Shown: positions 12,225 through 24,522, counted from the first letter of the stretch. The stretch is 64,000 nt of DNA from Sophora flavescens (GCA_030762895.1 CM061070.1:75441804-75505803), one strand, 5' to 3'. Notes: a model not told the origin generated them from the sequence alone. Made by a program: numbers and translations.

Positions 12225-12236
12225 TGGTATCAGAGC
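12225..12236 (+). other. Primer binding site (initiator tRNA-Met type)
   Basis: TGGTATCAGAGC, five bases after the 5' LTR end, is the standard complement of the 3' end of initiator tRNA-Met used by many plant LTR elements to prime minus-strand synthesis. Confidence 0.9.
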
Positions 12237-12439
12237 AGTTCGGTTCTGAAACGGACTGTGAGCACTGTGATTAGGGTGAACTAGCCATTTAGTTGAATCC
12301 ACATCGGATAACAATTATGCTTAGAAGTTGGGTAGTGAGTCCGACGCGACATCTCTATGGCATATAGTATTTATATTCCAGTTTTATGTAGTATTATATG
12401 TCATATTGATGTGGGCTAATGATTTCTTTTGACAGGATC

Positions 12440-13560
12440 ATGGCTCGAGGCCGAGGTCGAGGACGTGGCAGACGTGGTGGTGGTAGAGCGATGTAGGGTG
12501 TAGAGGATGAGCCTCATCAACCAGAGGCGGGGATTGGAGGTGGAGGAGAGTCCGCAGAAACTCTTTGGACTATCCGCGAGTTAGCATCTGTTATGTTGTA
12601 GCAGGCGCAGCAGAATGCTCAGAGGGTACAGAGAGGGACAGAGTTACAGGAGCGGCAGGATAGGAGGAGAGCCATTGAGGCTGAGGATGCAGGATTGGCT
12701 ACCTTTCTCAAAGGTAAGCCACCACAGTTCAGTGGAGAGTATGATCCAGAGCGAGCAGAGTGGTGGATTCAGGAGCTTGAGAATATCTTTGACCATGAGA
12801 TGTAGAGATGACAGGAAGGTGACCTATACCGCCATGATGACCGGATGGGCTGAGTCATGGTGGAGAGGCAAGAGGAGATTGCTAGAGGCTGAGGGCAGAC
12901 TGATCAGTTAGGAGCTGTTCAGAGAGAGTTTCTTTGAGAAGTACTTCCCGTGATTAGTCAGACGCGAGAAGGAGAGAGAGTTCATGTGTCTCCAGCAGAT
13001 TACGCGGCCAGATTCGAGGCCCTGATTCAGTTTTGAGTTCTACCAGAGGTTTCCAAATGAGGACTGGATTTGCCAGAGATTCGAGGAGGGTTTACGACAT
13101 GAGTTGAGGAGGGCTATAGTGCCTTTGGATATCCTGAGTTTCCCAGAGCTTGTAGAGAGGTGCAGTGCCATTGAGAGTATAGACCAAAGGCAGGCTGCAG
13201 AGCAGAGACAGCAGCGTAGTGGGGGTCCTACCAGAGCAGGTCATCAGAGGAGAGATGATAGAGGATCTCAGTGGAGGAGAGGAACATACACTAGACCAGG
13301 ACAGAGCGCTCAGACATCTGCACTAGTTACCAGGGAGGGCCAGCAGCAGAGAGGCCCAGTTTGTTTTGGATACGGGGGACAGCATTATGTTCGAGACTGC
13401 CAGGAGAAACATGGCTGTTTGGTTTGTGGTAAACCAGGTCACCTGGCTCATGACTGCAGACAGAGAGCGGTTCAGCAACAGCTAGCTGCCGGTAGAGGAG
13501 CCAGTGGTTCTAGAGGAGAAGCTGGGAGAGGGGTTCCAGCAGCGGGACGACAGACGGTCA
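12440..13560 (+). pseudogene. Gypsy gag, broken
   Basis: The ATG at 12440 opens an Arg/Gly-rich start (MARGRGRGRGRRGGG), followed by stops at 12494 and 12598. The capsid region includes FLKGKPPQFSGEYDPERAEWW; a frameshift near 12790 is followed by KVTYTAMMTGWAESWWRG and, after a stop, ELFRESFFEKYFP. The end has one degenerate and one intact zinc knuckle: CFGYGGQHYVRDC has lost a Cys, while CLVCGKPGHLAHDC is complete. This is the particle protein of the element; it cannot be made from this copy. Confidence 0.85.
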
Positions 13561-16500
13561 GACCTCAGGCCACGGGGAGGATGTTTACAGTGAGAGGATT
13601 TGAGTCTTCTCAATCTGCAAATCTTATTCAAGGTATGTGTTTAATATCTGGCATACTCTCGTCTGTGTTGTTTGATTCAGGCGCTACACATTCTTTTGTG
13701 TCCCATGAGTGCATAGATCATTTACATTTGTCTGTTTCCCAGCTACCATATACTTTGAAGGTATCTACCCCTACCAGTGATCCTTTGACCACTCTGTTTG
13801 TTTGCTTACAGTGTCCTATAGTTGTTGAAAATAGGACATTTCTAGTAGATCTCATCTGTTTGCCTATGCAGCAGATATTCGTTATCCTTTGCATGGACTG
13901 GCTTTCGGCTAACCATGAAGTGTTAGACTGTGCCCGAAATACATTATATTTTATTGAGCCTTCTAGCATAGTATCTGCCAAAGAAGGAACAGCTATGAGG
14001 AGGGACGAGTCTCAGCAGTATGTGATGTTTTTCTCTTTGGAAGCTAAGGAGACTCCGAGTATGGATTCTTTGCCTATCGTGAGAGAGTTTCTTGAGGTTT
14101 TCCCTCCAGATGTTCCATGTTTTCCACCAAAGAGGGAAGTGGAGTTCGCTATAGATCTCATACCAGGGACCGGACCTATATCAGTAGCTCCTTATCGGAT
14201 GTCACCGGTGGAGTTGGCAGGGTTGAAGAAACAGTTGGATGACATGATGAAGAAGGAATTCATCAGACCGAGTGTTTCGCCTTGGGGAGCACCAGCATTG
14301 TTTGTCAAGAAAAAGGACGGAAGTTCTAGGTTGTGCACGGATTATAGGCAGTTGAATAAAGTTACAATCAAGAACAAATATCCTTTGCCTAGGATAGATG
14401 ATCTGATGGATCAGTTGAAGGGAGCTTCGGTGTTTTCCAAGATAGATTTAAGATTAGGATACCATCAGATTAGGGTGAAGAAGGAGGATATACCTAAGAC
14501 CGCTTTCAGGACGAGGTATGGACACTACGAGTACCTAGTTATGCCTTTTGGTGTAACTAATGCTCCAGCGGTGTTCATGGATTGCATGAACAAGATCTTT
14601 GGACCATTCCTCGACAAGTTTGTTGTGGTATTTATAGATGATATTCTTATCTACTCCCGTAGACGGGAAGAACACGAGAAACATCTGAGAGTGATGTTAC
14701 AGGTGTTGAGAGATAGGCAGTTGTATGCTAAGCTATCCAAGTGTGAATTTTGGTTAGAGGAAGTATAGTTTCTAGGGTATGTAATCAACAAGAAAGGGAT
14801 AGTTGTTGATCCAGTTAAGGTAGAGACCGTGATTAAGTGGGAGAGGCCTAAGCCAGTGAGTGAGGTGAGGAGTTTCCTAGGATTAGCCGGGTATTACAGG
14901 AGGGTCATCGAGGGTTTCTCGAAGATTGCGTTGCCTATGACACAGTTAACAAGAAAAGGTACGCCGTTTGTTTGGACAGAGAAGTTTGAAGAGAGCTTTC
15001 AGAAGCTAAAGGAGAAGTTGACTACATCTCCTGTGCTGACGTTACCAGATTCATTAAGACAGTTTGGCGTGTACTGTGACGCGTCATATCAGGGATTGAG
15101 TTGTGTTTTGATGCAAGAGAGAAGAGTTGTGGCTTATGCTTCCCGATAATTGAGGGTTCATGAAAGGAATTACCCAACTCATGATCCGGTGTTAGCAGCC
15201 ATAGTGTTCACATTGAAGATATGGAGACACTATCTCTATGGAGCTAAGTTTAATGTGTTCAGTGATCACAAGAGTTTAAAGTATTTATTTGATCAGAAGG
15301 AGCTGAACATGAGGCAACGTAGATGGATGGAATTCATTAAGGACTATGAGTTTGATCTTCAATACCATCCAGGGAAGGCTAATGTTGTGGCGGATGCACT
15401 AAGTCGGAAATCCTTACACGTATCCGCAATGATGGTGAAAGAGATGGAGTTGCTTGAACACTTTAGAGATTTGAACCTAGGTATGGATTTGATTGAGGAT
15501 AGAATATGCTTAGGTATGATCACCATCAGTAGTGAGTTTTTGAGGGACCTTAAGGTTATGCAGGGTCAGGATGAATATTTGGTGGATGTGAATCGAGGTA
15601 TAGATGAGGGTAAGGTTTCAGAGTTTATGAGAGGATCAGATGGAGTGTTAAGGTTTAAGGATCGGATATGTGTGCAAGAGGACTTAGAGATTAGGAATAT
15701 GATCTTAGAGGAGGCACATAAAAGTAAGCTGAGTTTCCACCCAGGAGCCACCAAGATGTACCAAGACTTGAAGAAGATGTTTTGGTGGCCAAAGATGAAG
15801 AAAGAAGTGGCGGAGTATGTTCTATCATGTTTGGTGTGTCAGAAAGCTAAGATAGAGCATCAAAAGCCCCCAGGGTTGTTGCAGTCCTTGGATATCGCAG
15901 AGTGGAAGTGGGATAACATAGCGATGGACTTTGTGGTTGGATTACCACGAACTCCGAAGAGGTTTGATGCTATTTGGGTTATCATTGATAGGTTGACGAA
16001 GTGTGCTCACTTCTTACCTATCGGTGAGAGTTATAGCCTTGAAAGGTTGACCCAGATCTACATCAAGGAAGTAGTGAGGTTGCATGGTGTGTCGTCGAGT
16101 ATTGTCTCGGACCGAGATCCCAGATTTACATCTAGATTTTGGAGACACTTACACAATGTTTGGGGAACAAAGTTGAGGATGAGTTCTGCTTATCATCCTC
16201 AGAAGGATGGACAGTCTGAGAGAACAATTCAATCATTAGAGGATCTTTTAAGAGCTTCTGTGTTGGAACATGTTGGCAGTTGGGATGAATTCCTACCTTT
16301 GATTGAGTTCACATACAATAACAGTTTCCACAATAGTATCAGGATGGCACCGTATGAGGCTCTGTATGGAAGAAAGTGCAGGAATCCGTTCTGTTGGTAT
16401 GGGACTGGCGAGAGCCAAGTGTTGGGTCTTGATGTCGTACAACAAACTACGGAGCAACTCAGGAAAATCAAAGGGAGAATGAAGGAAGCGCAGGATAGGC

Positions 16501-17069
16501 AGAGAAGCTACAGTAACAAGAGGAGGAGGTCCTTAGAGTTTCAATAAGGTGATCACGTGTTCTTGAGAGTCACTCCAAAGACCGGAATTGGCAGAGCTAT
16601 AAAGCCTAGAAAACTCACTCCCCGATTCATTGGACCATTTCAAATTCTTTGACGAATTGGTCCAGTAGCTTACAAAATAGCCTTACCGCCTAACCTTTCC
16701 AACCTTCATGATGTCTTCCATGTTTCCCAGTTGAGAAAATATTACGCAAATCCTTCTCATGTCATTGAGCCCAAGTCAATACAACTCCGAGAAAATCTGG
16801 AATATGAGGCTTTACCGTCTAAGATTGCAGATAGAAGGATTAAAGAATACCGTGGTAAACAAATTCCCCTGGTCAAGGTCATATGGGATAGTTTTATCGG
16901 AGATGCTACTTGGGAGCATGAGGCGAACATTCAGTTGCAGTACCCCCATCTGTTTTCAGGTACGCAAATTCCGAGGACGGAATTTCTTTTAAGGGGGGTA
17001 GAATGTAACATCCATAATTTTATGTTTTGTTTAAGTAAGAGGATTAGGTTTAAGGCTTGGATTAAATAG
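13561..17069 (+). pseudogene. Gypsy pol: protease-RT-RNase H-integrase-chromodomain
   Basis: A single reading frame with few stops. Protease: LFDSGATHSFVS near 13664. Reverse transcriptase: CTDYRQLNKVTIKNKYPLPR, MPFGVTNAPAVF and active site VVFIDDILIYS near 14630. RNase H: CDASYQGLSCVLMQ and HKSLKYLFDQKELNMRQRRW. Integrase: HHCC finger (HKSKLSFHPG...CLVCQKA), then catalytic Asp in MDFVVGLP, Asp in IVSDRDPRF and Glu in SERTIQSLEDLL. Chromodomain near 16815-16955 (IADRRIKEYRGKQIPLVKV, ATWEHE). In-frame stops at 14766, 15147 and 16545, where relatives usually read Gln, Gln and Glu, plus 16651, inactivate it. Confidence 0.93.
16988..17003 (+). other. Polypurine tract
   Basis: TTTAAGGGGGGTAGAA directly before the 3' LTR start, the usual plus-strand priming site of Tekay/Del-type elements. 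Confidence 0.85.
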
Positions 17070-18880
17070 TTAAGATGTTATTTGAGGTCTAGGAACCTTT
17101 GCATGGAAAGTACGAAGTCATGTCGAGTGAGTTTGAACGTGAAAACAACTTAGGGTTTTCCCCGATTATCGTCTTTAAGACGTATGTGTGTGAAACAAGA
17201 AATTTGGAGTTAGGATTGATATTAGGAATTTTTGATGGTTTAAGGTTGTTTATTAGGTCTAGATGAGCCTATATCTCGAATTTGAGGTCAATCGGACTTC
17301 GAACGAGCTCTGATCGCGAAGAAACGTGCAAGGTCAACATTGCTGACTAGAGGCCATGCTGAGCGTGGGGGAGTTGACGCTGAGCATGGGGAAGTGGTGC
17401 CATGCACGAGGACATGCAGCGGGTGACGTGGCACGCATGCAAGCACGCTGGTGGACGCTCCCATGCTGAGCGTGGGTAAACTGACACTGAGCGTGAGCGC
17501 CAGGAATTTGAAAAAAAATAAGAAAGTCCAAGCGGTAACTTAAGTTACCTCAGATGAAAAACAGAAGTAGCAGAAGACAGAAAGTTTAAAAACAGAGAGG
17601 GTGAGTTTAGAGAAAGAGGGAGAGAAAAACCTAGAGAGAGAAAGCTTATAGACGAGAGTTAGAGCGATTCGATCATCCTGTTGCAAATCCGAGTACGTGG
17701 TTGTGTTCTTGGCGACGATATCTTCGCTTTCCTCTTCTTTCTTTTCTTCTAAAAGTGAAGGTGAATTTTTGGAGCTGGGAGGCCTCAGTTTGGCGCAGGA
17801 CAGAACTGAGAGGGTTTGAGGATGATTCGTTTCGTTACGTTTCGGGTATCGTACGACTTGTTAGGTGGGGGAAAAAACAATTTAACGTCGGAAACAACGC
17901 GGTTACATTTAATTAGATAATGGTGTAAGACGACCCAAACCCTACAGGAGAATGAGCAATGGACAATGTGTATACCACATTGGGGACTACTCAGTGGTAC
18001 CGATGATGATATAGAAATTATGCGTTTATCGTCGTTACACTATATATACATATATATATATATATATTATTTTTATTATGTGATGATTGCCTGTTTGACT
18101 AGTTGATTTGAACTTGGTACTTGATGTATGATATCATGAGTGTCGTAATTAATTTTGAAAGTGTCTATACTTATTATTATTATTATTATTAGTATTATAT
18201 TTTCGTATCTATTATTTGAAAATGATATTATGACATGATGATATATGATGATGATTTTGGATAACATGATGATGATTATGATGATATGAGTGTTATGATT
18301 GCGCTTAGAGGTTGAGTAAGTTACAAGTTATGTGGAGACATTAGGATTTATTGGGGATTGCATATGATATGTGATAGTAGTGCCTAACCGAGATGATTTT
18401 TGAAATATAATGATGAGGTTAGTGAGATGAAATTATTTTATTATGAGGTTATTTATGAGGTTATGATGAGCGGTTAGGGCACTGGGGGGAGAACCTGAAA
18501 CATGGTCTATGATATGGTGGACCTAAAACATGGTCGTATGGGGTCTATGCCTCAGAGGGAGAATTCCCGGGGATAGGCTCACGGCGGACCACCCAGAGAT
18601 GATTTCATTTTAGTCGCAGCTATAGTTCATGTGTTGCATGAGCACCCTGACCGGGGTTCAGAGGTGTGCACCGGATTGTGTAGCTATAATGCAATTGCTT
18701 TACGTGGGTACTCTCCATTCGTGGACGAGGGTGTGCGTCGGAGACTCTGGGGCGTGTCGATTATATTGTTGTGATATCCGGATATGGCCGATACCTGATG
18801 AGATTATTCATACAGTATTTGCATTGCATTATGATGGAGGGTGGAGGAAAGATCATAGACGTGGATTGAGGATGATTGTG

Positions 18881-18945
<65 letters not shown>

Positions 18946-19010
18946 CATACTTTGGAGAAGTATGTTTAGTGTGCCGTTATTTAATTAAATGTGGTTAAAT
19001 CCTTTCCACG
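17004..19010 (+). repeat. 3' LTR of the gypsy element, truncated
   Basis: Starts TGTAACATCC and parallels the 5' LTR until CCTTTCCACG at 19001-19010, which corresponds to about 11784 in the 5' LTR. From 19011 the sequence is unrelated AT-rich DNA. It carries an insertion of about 90 bp near 18040-18130 and an expanded TA microsatellite (18884-18942) compared with the 5' copy. Confidence 0.92.
18884..18942. repeat. (TA)n microsatellite in the 3' LTR
   Basis: About 29 TA units. The 5' LTR has only about seven at the matching position (11692-11705). Confidence 0.95.
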
Positions 19011-19918
19011 TAATTATAATAATTAATGATAAAATTATAGTAATTATAATTGAAATATTTATCCCGTAGAGAAAAAATTAGATTAAAAAAATACGTAAAT
19101 AGATTTGAAAATACATTTAAAAATGATACTTGGTTACTTGCACACTGACGGGAACGGAGATTATATATGGAGAATAATTTATGATCAAGAGTGTGAATTC
19201 CAATAGGGTTTTTTTTTTATCAGGATTTAATATATAGGGGGTTGATATTATAACCGAGAAAAGCATGTTTCATCACATTAATAATAACATTACGTCAGAT
19301 TCGGAATTTAATAGCACGCACTTTATAACAGTTTCGATAAGAGGTACTCTAAAAAATGCACGGGAGTATTTTATAGTGTTGACCATTAGAAACGTTACTA
19401 AATTATAAACCTTTAATAGCGATGCAAGGAAACATTACCTTTACCCCATGACCTATTTTGAAAGGGGAAAAAAACACTATTTACCTCATACATCATTAAT
19501 AGCGGGTAACCGGGGAAGCACTATCATAATAGACAAATTTAATAGCATTTATATATACAAACGTTATGAAAGTTTTAACTATCATAGCGCTTGAATTGAA
19601 AAATGCTATCTTTGCCCCGAATTTAAACTATATTTTCTAGGTGACCAACTCTCTACCTGTATTTGTTGGTCGTTGGCACAGTTCATGGAACTGATGGAAA
19701 TACAATAAACACTCTACACAGAAAACCCGATATTCAATCTTTAATGCATAAAAAAATGGAAAGTAATCAATTCTGCCTTAATAGCCATTGAACAAATGCT
19801 CTTAAACCTAACACAATTTCTCCTGTAAATAACCCTCCTCTGTGTTCTTATCTCACACTACAAATATTATAAAATCTCCTCTTGTATTCTTCTTCCTTTT
19901 GTTCTTATCTTCCAGAAG

Positions 19919-20306
19919 AGGCCGTCACTCTCATATCTTTTTGTCATGTGTCATGTCTAATGTCCAGAAGATGGTCAGAAGAAGCCTTTTCCTAAATGTC
20001 ATGGCAAATAACAAAAAGATATGTGAATGTCATCGTCTCTCCCAAATGCCTCACAAAATTAGATGTCTGGGCGACCAAGTAGTGCTCTAATCCTATATCA
20101 GGATTATCAAGGAGTAACTTGCGACCCACAATAGAAGCGAAGCCTTTAAAAAAGATATGTGAATGACATTTGATCATTATGAGGGGTATCCATAAAGTGC
20201 CCCCATGAAATGATAGATGGTGGCGGTGGCGACCCAGTGACCCTTTCAAGCAACAAATCTTTCTTTTGGCATGATATACGACAAAAAGATATGAGAAGTG
20301 ATGGCG
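19919..20306. repeat. Inverted repeat around AAAAAGATATG words
   Basis: 19919-19947 (CCGTCACTCTCATATCTTTTTGTC core) is the near reverse complement of 20280-20306 (GACAAAAAGATATGAGAAG core). Two more copies of AAAAAGATATGTGAATG lie between, at about 20013 and 20152. The block could fold as a hairpin or be a cluster of degenerate repeat units. Confidence 0.7.
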
Positions 20307-20807
20307 CCCCAATGATCCTATGTGCAGATTTTACACATCAAGGATATTGAAGGGAGTATGGAAGGAAAAATAAAACAAAGCTTCATTCTGTTTTCTCCTT
20401 TGCCATCAACATGTTGATGAGAAGATGTATATTTTAAGTGTAAAATGTAAACTCAAAAGTGTAAACTAAAATAATGTATATTTGAAGTGAAATAAAATAG
20501 AAATTAAATATTCTTTGAAGGTATTTGTTCTCACAAAGTGCAATCCCTCTCTGTTTATTGGTGTTGATTGTCATCAATGTGTAATGGGAACACAAAAACG
20601 AATTTTAAACATGTGAAAATGTAATAAAGGAAATGTTCTGCTTGCATTAAAAATTTAAAGAAATGAAAAATATTCATGTGAAAATGTAAAAAAAAATAAA
20701 TTAAAATGTCTACTTACATTAAATATTTAAAGGAATGAAAAATAATCATCTAAAAAAGAAATAAAATAATTTAATAGCACTTCGTATAGAATGCACAATT
20801 AAATAGC

Positions 20808-21195
20808 AATTATAATAACACTTGTTTGAATAGGCGTTATCATTTCCCTATTTAAAAACTGAAACCTTTCGCTACTATGACCACACTCTCACTTCAAACT
20901 TCAGGTACCTATTATGCTTCTCTATTAACCTTTAAACATCATTATTCTCTCACGTATATCCTTAAGAAAGAAAATGGTTTAATATCACTAATTCACAAAA
21001 GTACTATTAAAATGTCCATAATGATTATAATAGAGATTATAATAGCGCTTGTTTGTATAAACGCTATCATTTCTCTATTTTAAAATTGAAATCTTTCGCT
21101 ATGACCACACACTCACACTTCAAACTTCAAATTACTACTTCTACTTCTCTATTAACATATAAATATCATTATTCTCTCACGTATACCCTTAGAAT
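20808..21195. repeat. Direct duplication of ~160 bp
   Basis: 20808-20965 and 21034-21195 share a long degenerate match: both run from an 'ATAAT...CGCTTGTTTG' start through CTTTCGCTA, a CTCTCAC-rich stretch and CATTATTCTCTCACGTATA to CTTAGAA. The segment between them is about 70 bp. Not coding. Confidence 0.8.
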
Positions 21196-21306
21196 TGTGT
21201 CTTAACCATTAATTTCCTTGAATCTTATAAGTTATCCATATACAATTGTTGTTTCTAATATTTGGTTCTTTTCATTTACTACTATAGCTTCATGATAGAT
21301 AGTTGA

Positions 21307-21360
21307 TGTGTGTGTGAGTGTGTGTGAGTGTGTGTGTGTGTGTGTGTTGTGTGTGTGTGT
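21307..21360. repeat. (TG)n microsatellite
   Basis: Nearly pure TG repeat with a few GA interruptions. Confidence 0.95.
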
Positions 21361-21577
21361 GGACATGTACATAAGGAAAAGAATAGATAATTTAGTGCTT
21401 CATTGATTGTTGTAAAAAAAATCAACACAGAAGGAAATAATTCCTAACGATTTCTAAGAACAACAATTAGTTTATCAAACTTTTCTATAACTACTGTCTT
21501 GAATCCTTCCACCATATCTTGACGATCGGCATCAGAAGATGGCAATGAAGAGGAGGGGTTGTCAGAACTTATTGCCC

Positions 21578-22111
21578 TCATATAATAAGACTCCTCTTAG
21601 TCACTTTTCTGTCGGGATCTTCCCCCAATAAGCGATGTGGTTTCGATGTGCTTCCAAATGCCTCGCTATAGGCACGTCTTTTCTTTGACTGGATCTCCCC
21701 CATAGGAGATTCAGTTGGAGACATTGGTGACACTGATTTTGGATACATAGATTTTGAAGAAGAATTTAGAATGATAGGATTAGAATTTTCCATCCTTTCC
21801 CATGGTTGAATTTGTTGATTAACGAGGTAGTCAGAGGTGAGAGGTTCGAATGAAGGTTTCATTTTAGGCGCATCATGCATGTGGACAAATGACGCCTGAA
21901 GATAGTTTGAAAGATATGTCAATAGGGGATATCCGTATTCTTACGGAGACAGTATTTCACGTGTTCCATTACAAGGAATGGAAGATTGATTTGAGAGCAA
22001 GTGAGGAGGTGATAAACGATGGTCAATTCAGTTTTTGAAACATCCAGGGGATAGTAAGCGGCAGGAAAAATGAAAGAACGACAACACTATAGGGAGAATT
22101 GAGCCTGGTTG
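21578..22111 (-). pseudogene. Putative plant transposon protein (Transposase_32-like), C-terminal part
   Basis: Continuation of the gene split by the CACTA element. On the minus strand one frame gives TIVYHLLTCSQINLPFLVME; after a one-base shift it continues as TYLSNYLQASFVHMHDAPKM, followed by a Ser/Pro-rich tail with a KKRRAYSEAF basic patch and a stop at 21578. The 'helix, ... INLP..., ... IPYLTYL' run fits the C-terminal half of the same family as 29502-29905. Broken by the insertion and by frameshifts. Confidence 0.55.
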
Positions 22112-22490
22112 CACTACAAGAAAATAGGTGTTTAGCGACTGACATTTTCGATCACTAAACACATTATCTCAGTCGCTAAATGTTTTAGCGACCGAGTTAG
22201 CGTGGCTGCTAAAACAGTGGTTGCTAACTGTTTAGTGACCGATATATTCGTCGGTCGCTAAGTAGTGACCGAAATTAAGTGGTCGCTAAGTAGCGACCGA
22301 AGTTAAGTGGTTGCTAATTAATAAAATACAGACACTAAACTTTGGTACCAAATTATCAATCTGGTACCTTTTGTGATCGTGTTAGCGACTGAAAAATTCG
22401 GTCGCTAATTGTAATTTTTTTATTTATTGTCGCCATTTTTTATACCAAGAATTAGCGACCGAATTAATTTGGTCGCTATATATATATGTA
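22112..22490. repeat. CACTA left subterminal repeat array
   Basis: Directly inside the terminus are many copies, in both orientations, of a motif close to TTAGCGACCGAA / TTCGGTCGCTAA (for example around 22132, 22187, 22250, 22268, 22285, 22383, 22450). In CACTA elements such motifs are the binding sites for the TnpA-type protein that pairs the ends. Confidence 0.9.
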
Positions 22491-22619
22491 TGTATGTATA
22501 TTTAAATTTGCTATTTTAAAAATAATAAACCATGTAATTAAAAAAAACTGAAAATCCTGTAATTAAAAAATAATAATAAACCCTGTCAAAATTTTAATAA
22601 TTACAAACTGTCAATATAT

Positions 22620-24330
22620 AAGACTAAAAAAATATAAGTCAGCTGAGTGGGAGTAGGGGCGGGGGTGGGGGATGTGGGGACCAGTGATCATTGGCCTCAT
22701 GATCATCTGCATCATGCTGATGGCCAGAGGTCGGGGGAACGGATGGGTCATCGGGAACAGCAGGTCCATCAACATGGGTACCCGAAGCAGCAGCATCCTC
22801 AGGGATGGAACCAGATCAGTCGGGTCTGAATCGCAAGTGCTGGTACAACAGATGATTCTCCCTCTCCAGTGCAGCCACCCTCTCCGCAAGCTGACTAACA
22901 AGCCCAGCATTAAGGTCGACGACGAGCCTTCTGACATCCAGTGTAGGGCCATGTACTGACGAAGAAAATGGTGTGGCAGAGGCCACATAGTTATCTCTCA
23001 GTGCTCCCAAACCATATACATGGCCCGTCTTGTTACTGCCACCAACCACCTCCAGGAAAAGGGCATTGTCAGAGGCAACAGAAGGCTCTTATCCCTGACA
23101 AATGTACTCATCTCGGCGTCGGGTGAACTCGTCCTGCATTATAAGGCAAAATAAGTCAGCATCTGGGGGTAATATATATATAACTAGATATAATTAAATA
23201 ATGTAATGGTAGAATTTAACTTACAGCAATCTGGCTTGCGTTTTCGATCCACTCCCGCGTCTTGCTCTTCTTGGTAACCTTCAGTACCTCAAATGCAGTG
23301 GGGGACCTCTGCATCTCATTCGTCTGCATATATATTCAATAATAACAATTAAGATATTTAATAATTAAGTGTACTTAATTGAAAATGAAATTTATAGTTT
23401 ACTTAATTACCAGGTTTTGATGAAGCTTCATGATGGGCACAAACCCACCCGTGTATAGAGGAGCATCGGTATCTGCGGCTCGGTTCTGCTTCTCGGTCGT
23501 ACTCCTCCTCAAGAACTCCGGTGGCTCAATACCAACGCAGGTCATCCAGAACCTCGGGAGTCAAAAAGTCCCCCGGAGATGAACCATAGCGGATCTTTCC
23601 CGTGAAATTCTTAACAACCAGGGATCCGCGATGCTCAAATGCGGCCCGAATAGCAGCCTCATCCTCTAGTCACCATCTGTGGACTGCATGACATACAAGA
23701 CACCATACCACACGGGTTAATGGTAAAAACAATAAAAATTAAATCAAGCATCAACTAATGAACCAATCAAAAAGTAATACTTACACCAAAGAGGTGCTCG
23801 AACCAGTGATCTCGGACCGTCATGGGGATCTTCGTCCATGTGGGTCAATATCCGATGTAATTCCCCTTAACAAGCTCAACGATCCTCTTGTGGTGCCCAT
23901 CTACCGGATAGAAACTGTTTGCAAACAATATATATATTAATTACAATATAAATATTCAAATATCAATTAATAAAAAGCAACAAGTAAAAATAAATATTTA
24001 ACTCACTCTAGTCTTGCATATGGGCGAATCCACATGCACGTGTCTGTAAGTGTAGTCACCCCCAAACCCAAGGCTTGCCCCTCGCGGACTGCTGTACCGA
24101 GGATGTTGTAGGGGACGGGTTGGGAGGCACAGCAGTGGGTGATGGAGCTGCGGAGGATGAGCCGACACCATGTCTGGACGGTGTGGCTCCTGAACCGCCA
24201 GAGGTGCCAGCGGGGTGATGAGAAGGGGTGGTGGAGGGGGTGGGGTGGTGTTGATCTCCCACGCCCATGGCCACGAGACCCACGCTCACGGGAATAACGT
24301 CCCCTACATCTGGCATCGTCAGCCATCTGT
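22620..24330 (-). pseudogene. CACTA TnpA-like gene (Ptta/En/Spm family)
   Basis: Second gene of the element, downstream of TnpD. The start has a Pro/Ser-rich segment (GTSGGSGATPSRHGVGSSS, about 24220-24160), then exons with MWIRPYARLE / FYPVDGHHKRIVELVKGNYI (24030-23840), DEAAIRAAFEHRGSLVVKNF (23670-23610), PTAFEVLKVTKKSKTREW (23300-23240) and DEFTRRRDEYI followed by KTGHVYGLGALRDNY, a coiled-coil LAERVAALERENHLLYQHL and a Pro/His-rich end (23130-22640). The VYGLG box plus terminal coiled coil is typical of the Ptta/En/Spm transposase family, which binds subterminal repeats. Stops occur (for example after RFRPD near 22816). Exon limits are approximate. Confidence 0.8.
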
Positions 24331-24522
24331 TTAGAATTAAAACACAAGTTACATAACATAACAATATACAAATAACAAATATGCATCATAACCAAATTAG
24401 ACTAAGTATCATAACAATATATATCATAACAAATATGAGAAATATGGATGCAAACAAAAATTACACATTACCCAGCTGGAATCTCTATCACTGAATTCGC
24501 TCTCACTCTCCTCGTCATCGGT

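Larger units (their letters stand above)
9847..19010 (+). mobile_element. Ty3-gypsy chromovirus (Tekay/Del-like), 3' LTR truncated
   Basis: LTR retrotransposon with 5' LTR, tRNA-Met type primer site, gag, protease-RT-RNase H-integrase-chromodomain pol, polypurine tract and most of a 3' LTR. The domain order and the C-terminal chromodomain place it among plant chromoviruses, and the TGTAACATCC LTR start plus GGGGGGTAGAA polypurine tract fit the Tekay/Del type. It inserted into LINE copy B. Decay shows as LTR divergence, many stops and loss of the last ~435 bp of the 3' LTR. Confidence 0.93.
19011..21577. other. Repeat-rich non-genic block left of the transposon gene
   Basis: No protein domain is recognisable. 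It contains many short 'AATAGCGCT / GCTATTAAA'-like words (19290-19620, 20770-21070), a long inverted repeat pair and a direct duplication (listed separately). Similar words occur at 30190-31450 on the far side of the CACTA insertion. The block may be the degraded flank of an older DNA transposon. Confidence 0.5.

Noticed and set aside
22672..22959. Open frame on the + strand within the CACTA element
   Set aside because: Antisense to the TnpA-like C-terminal exon, which has recognisable VYGLG and coiled-coil parts.
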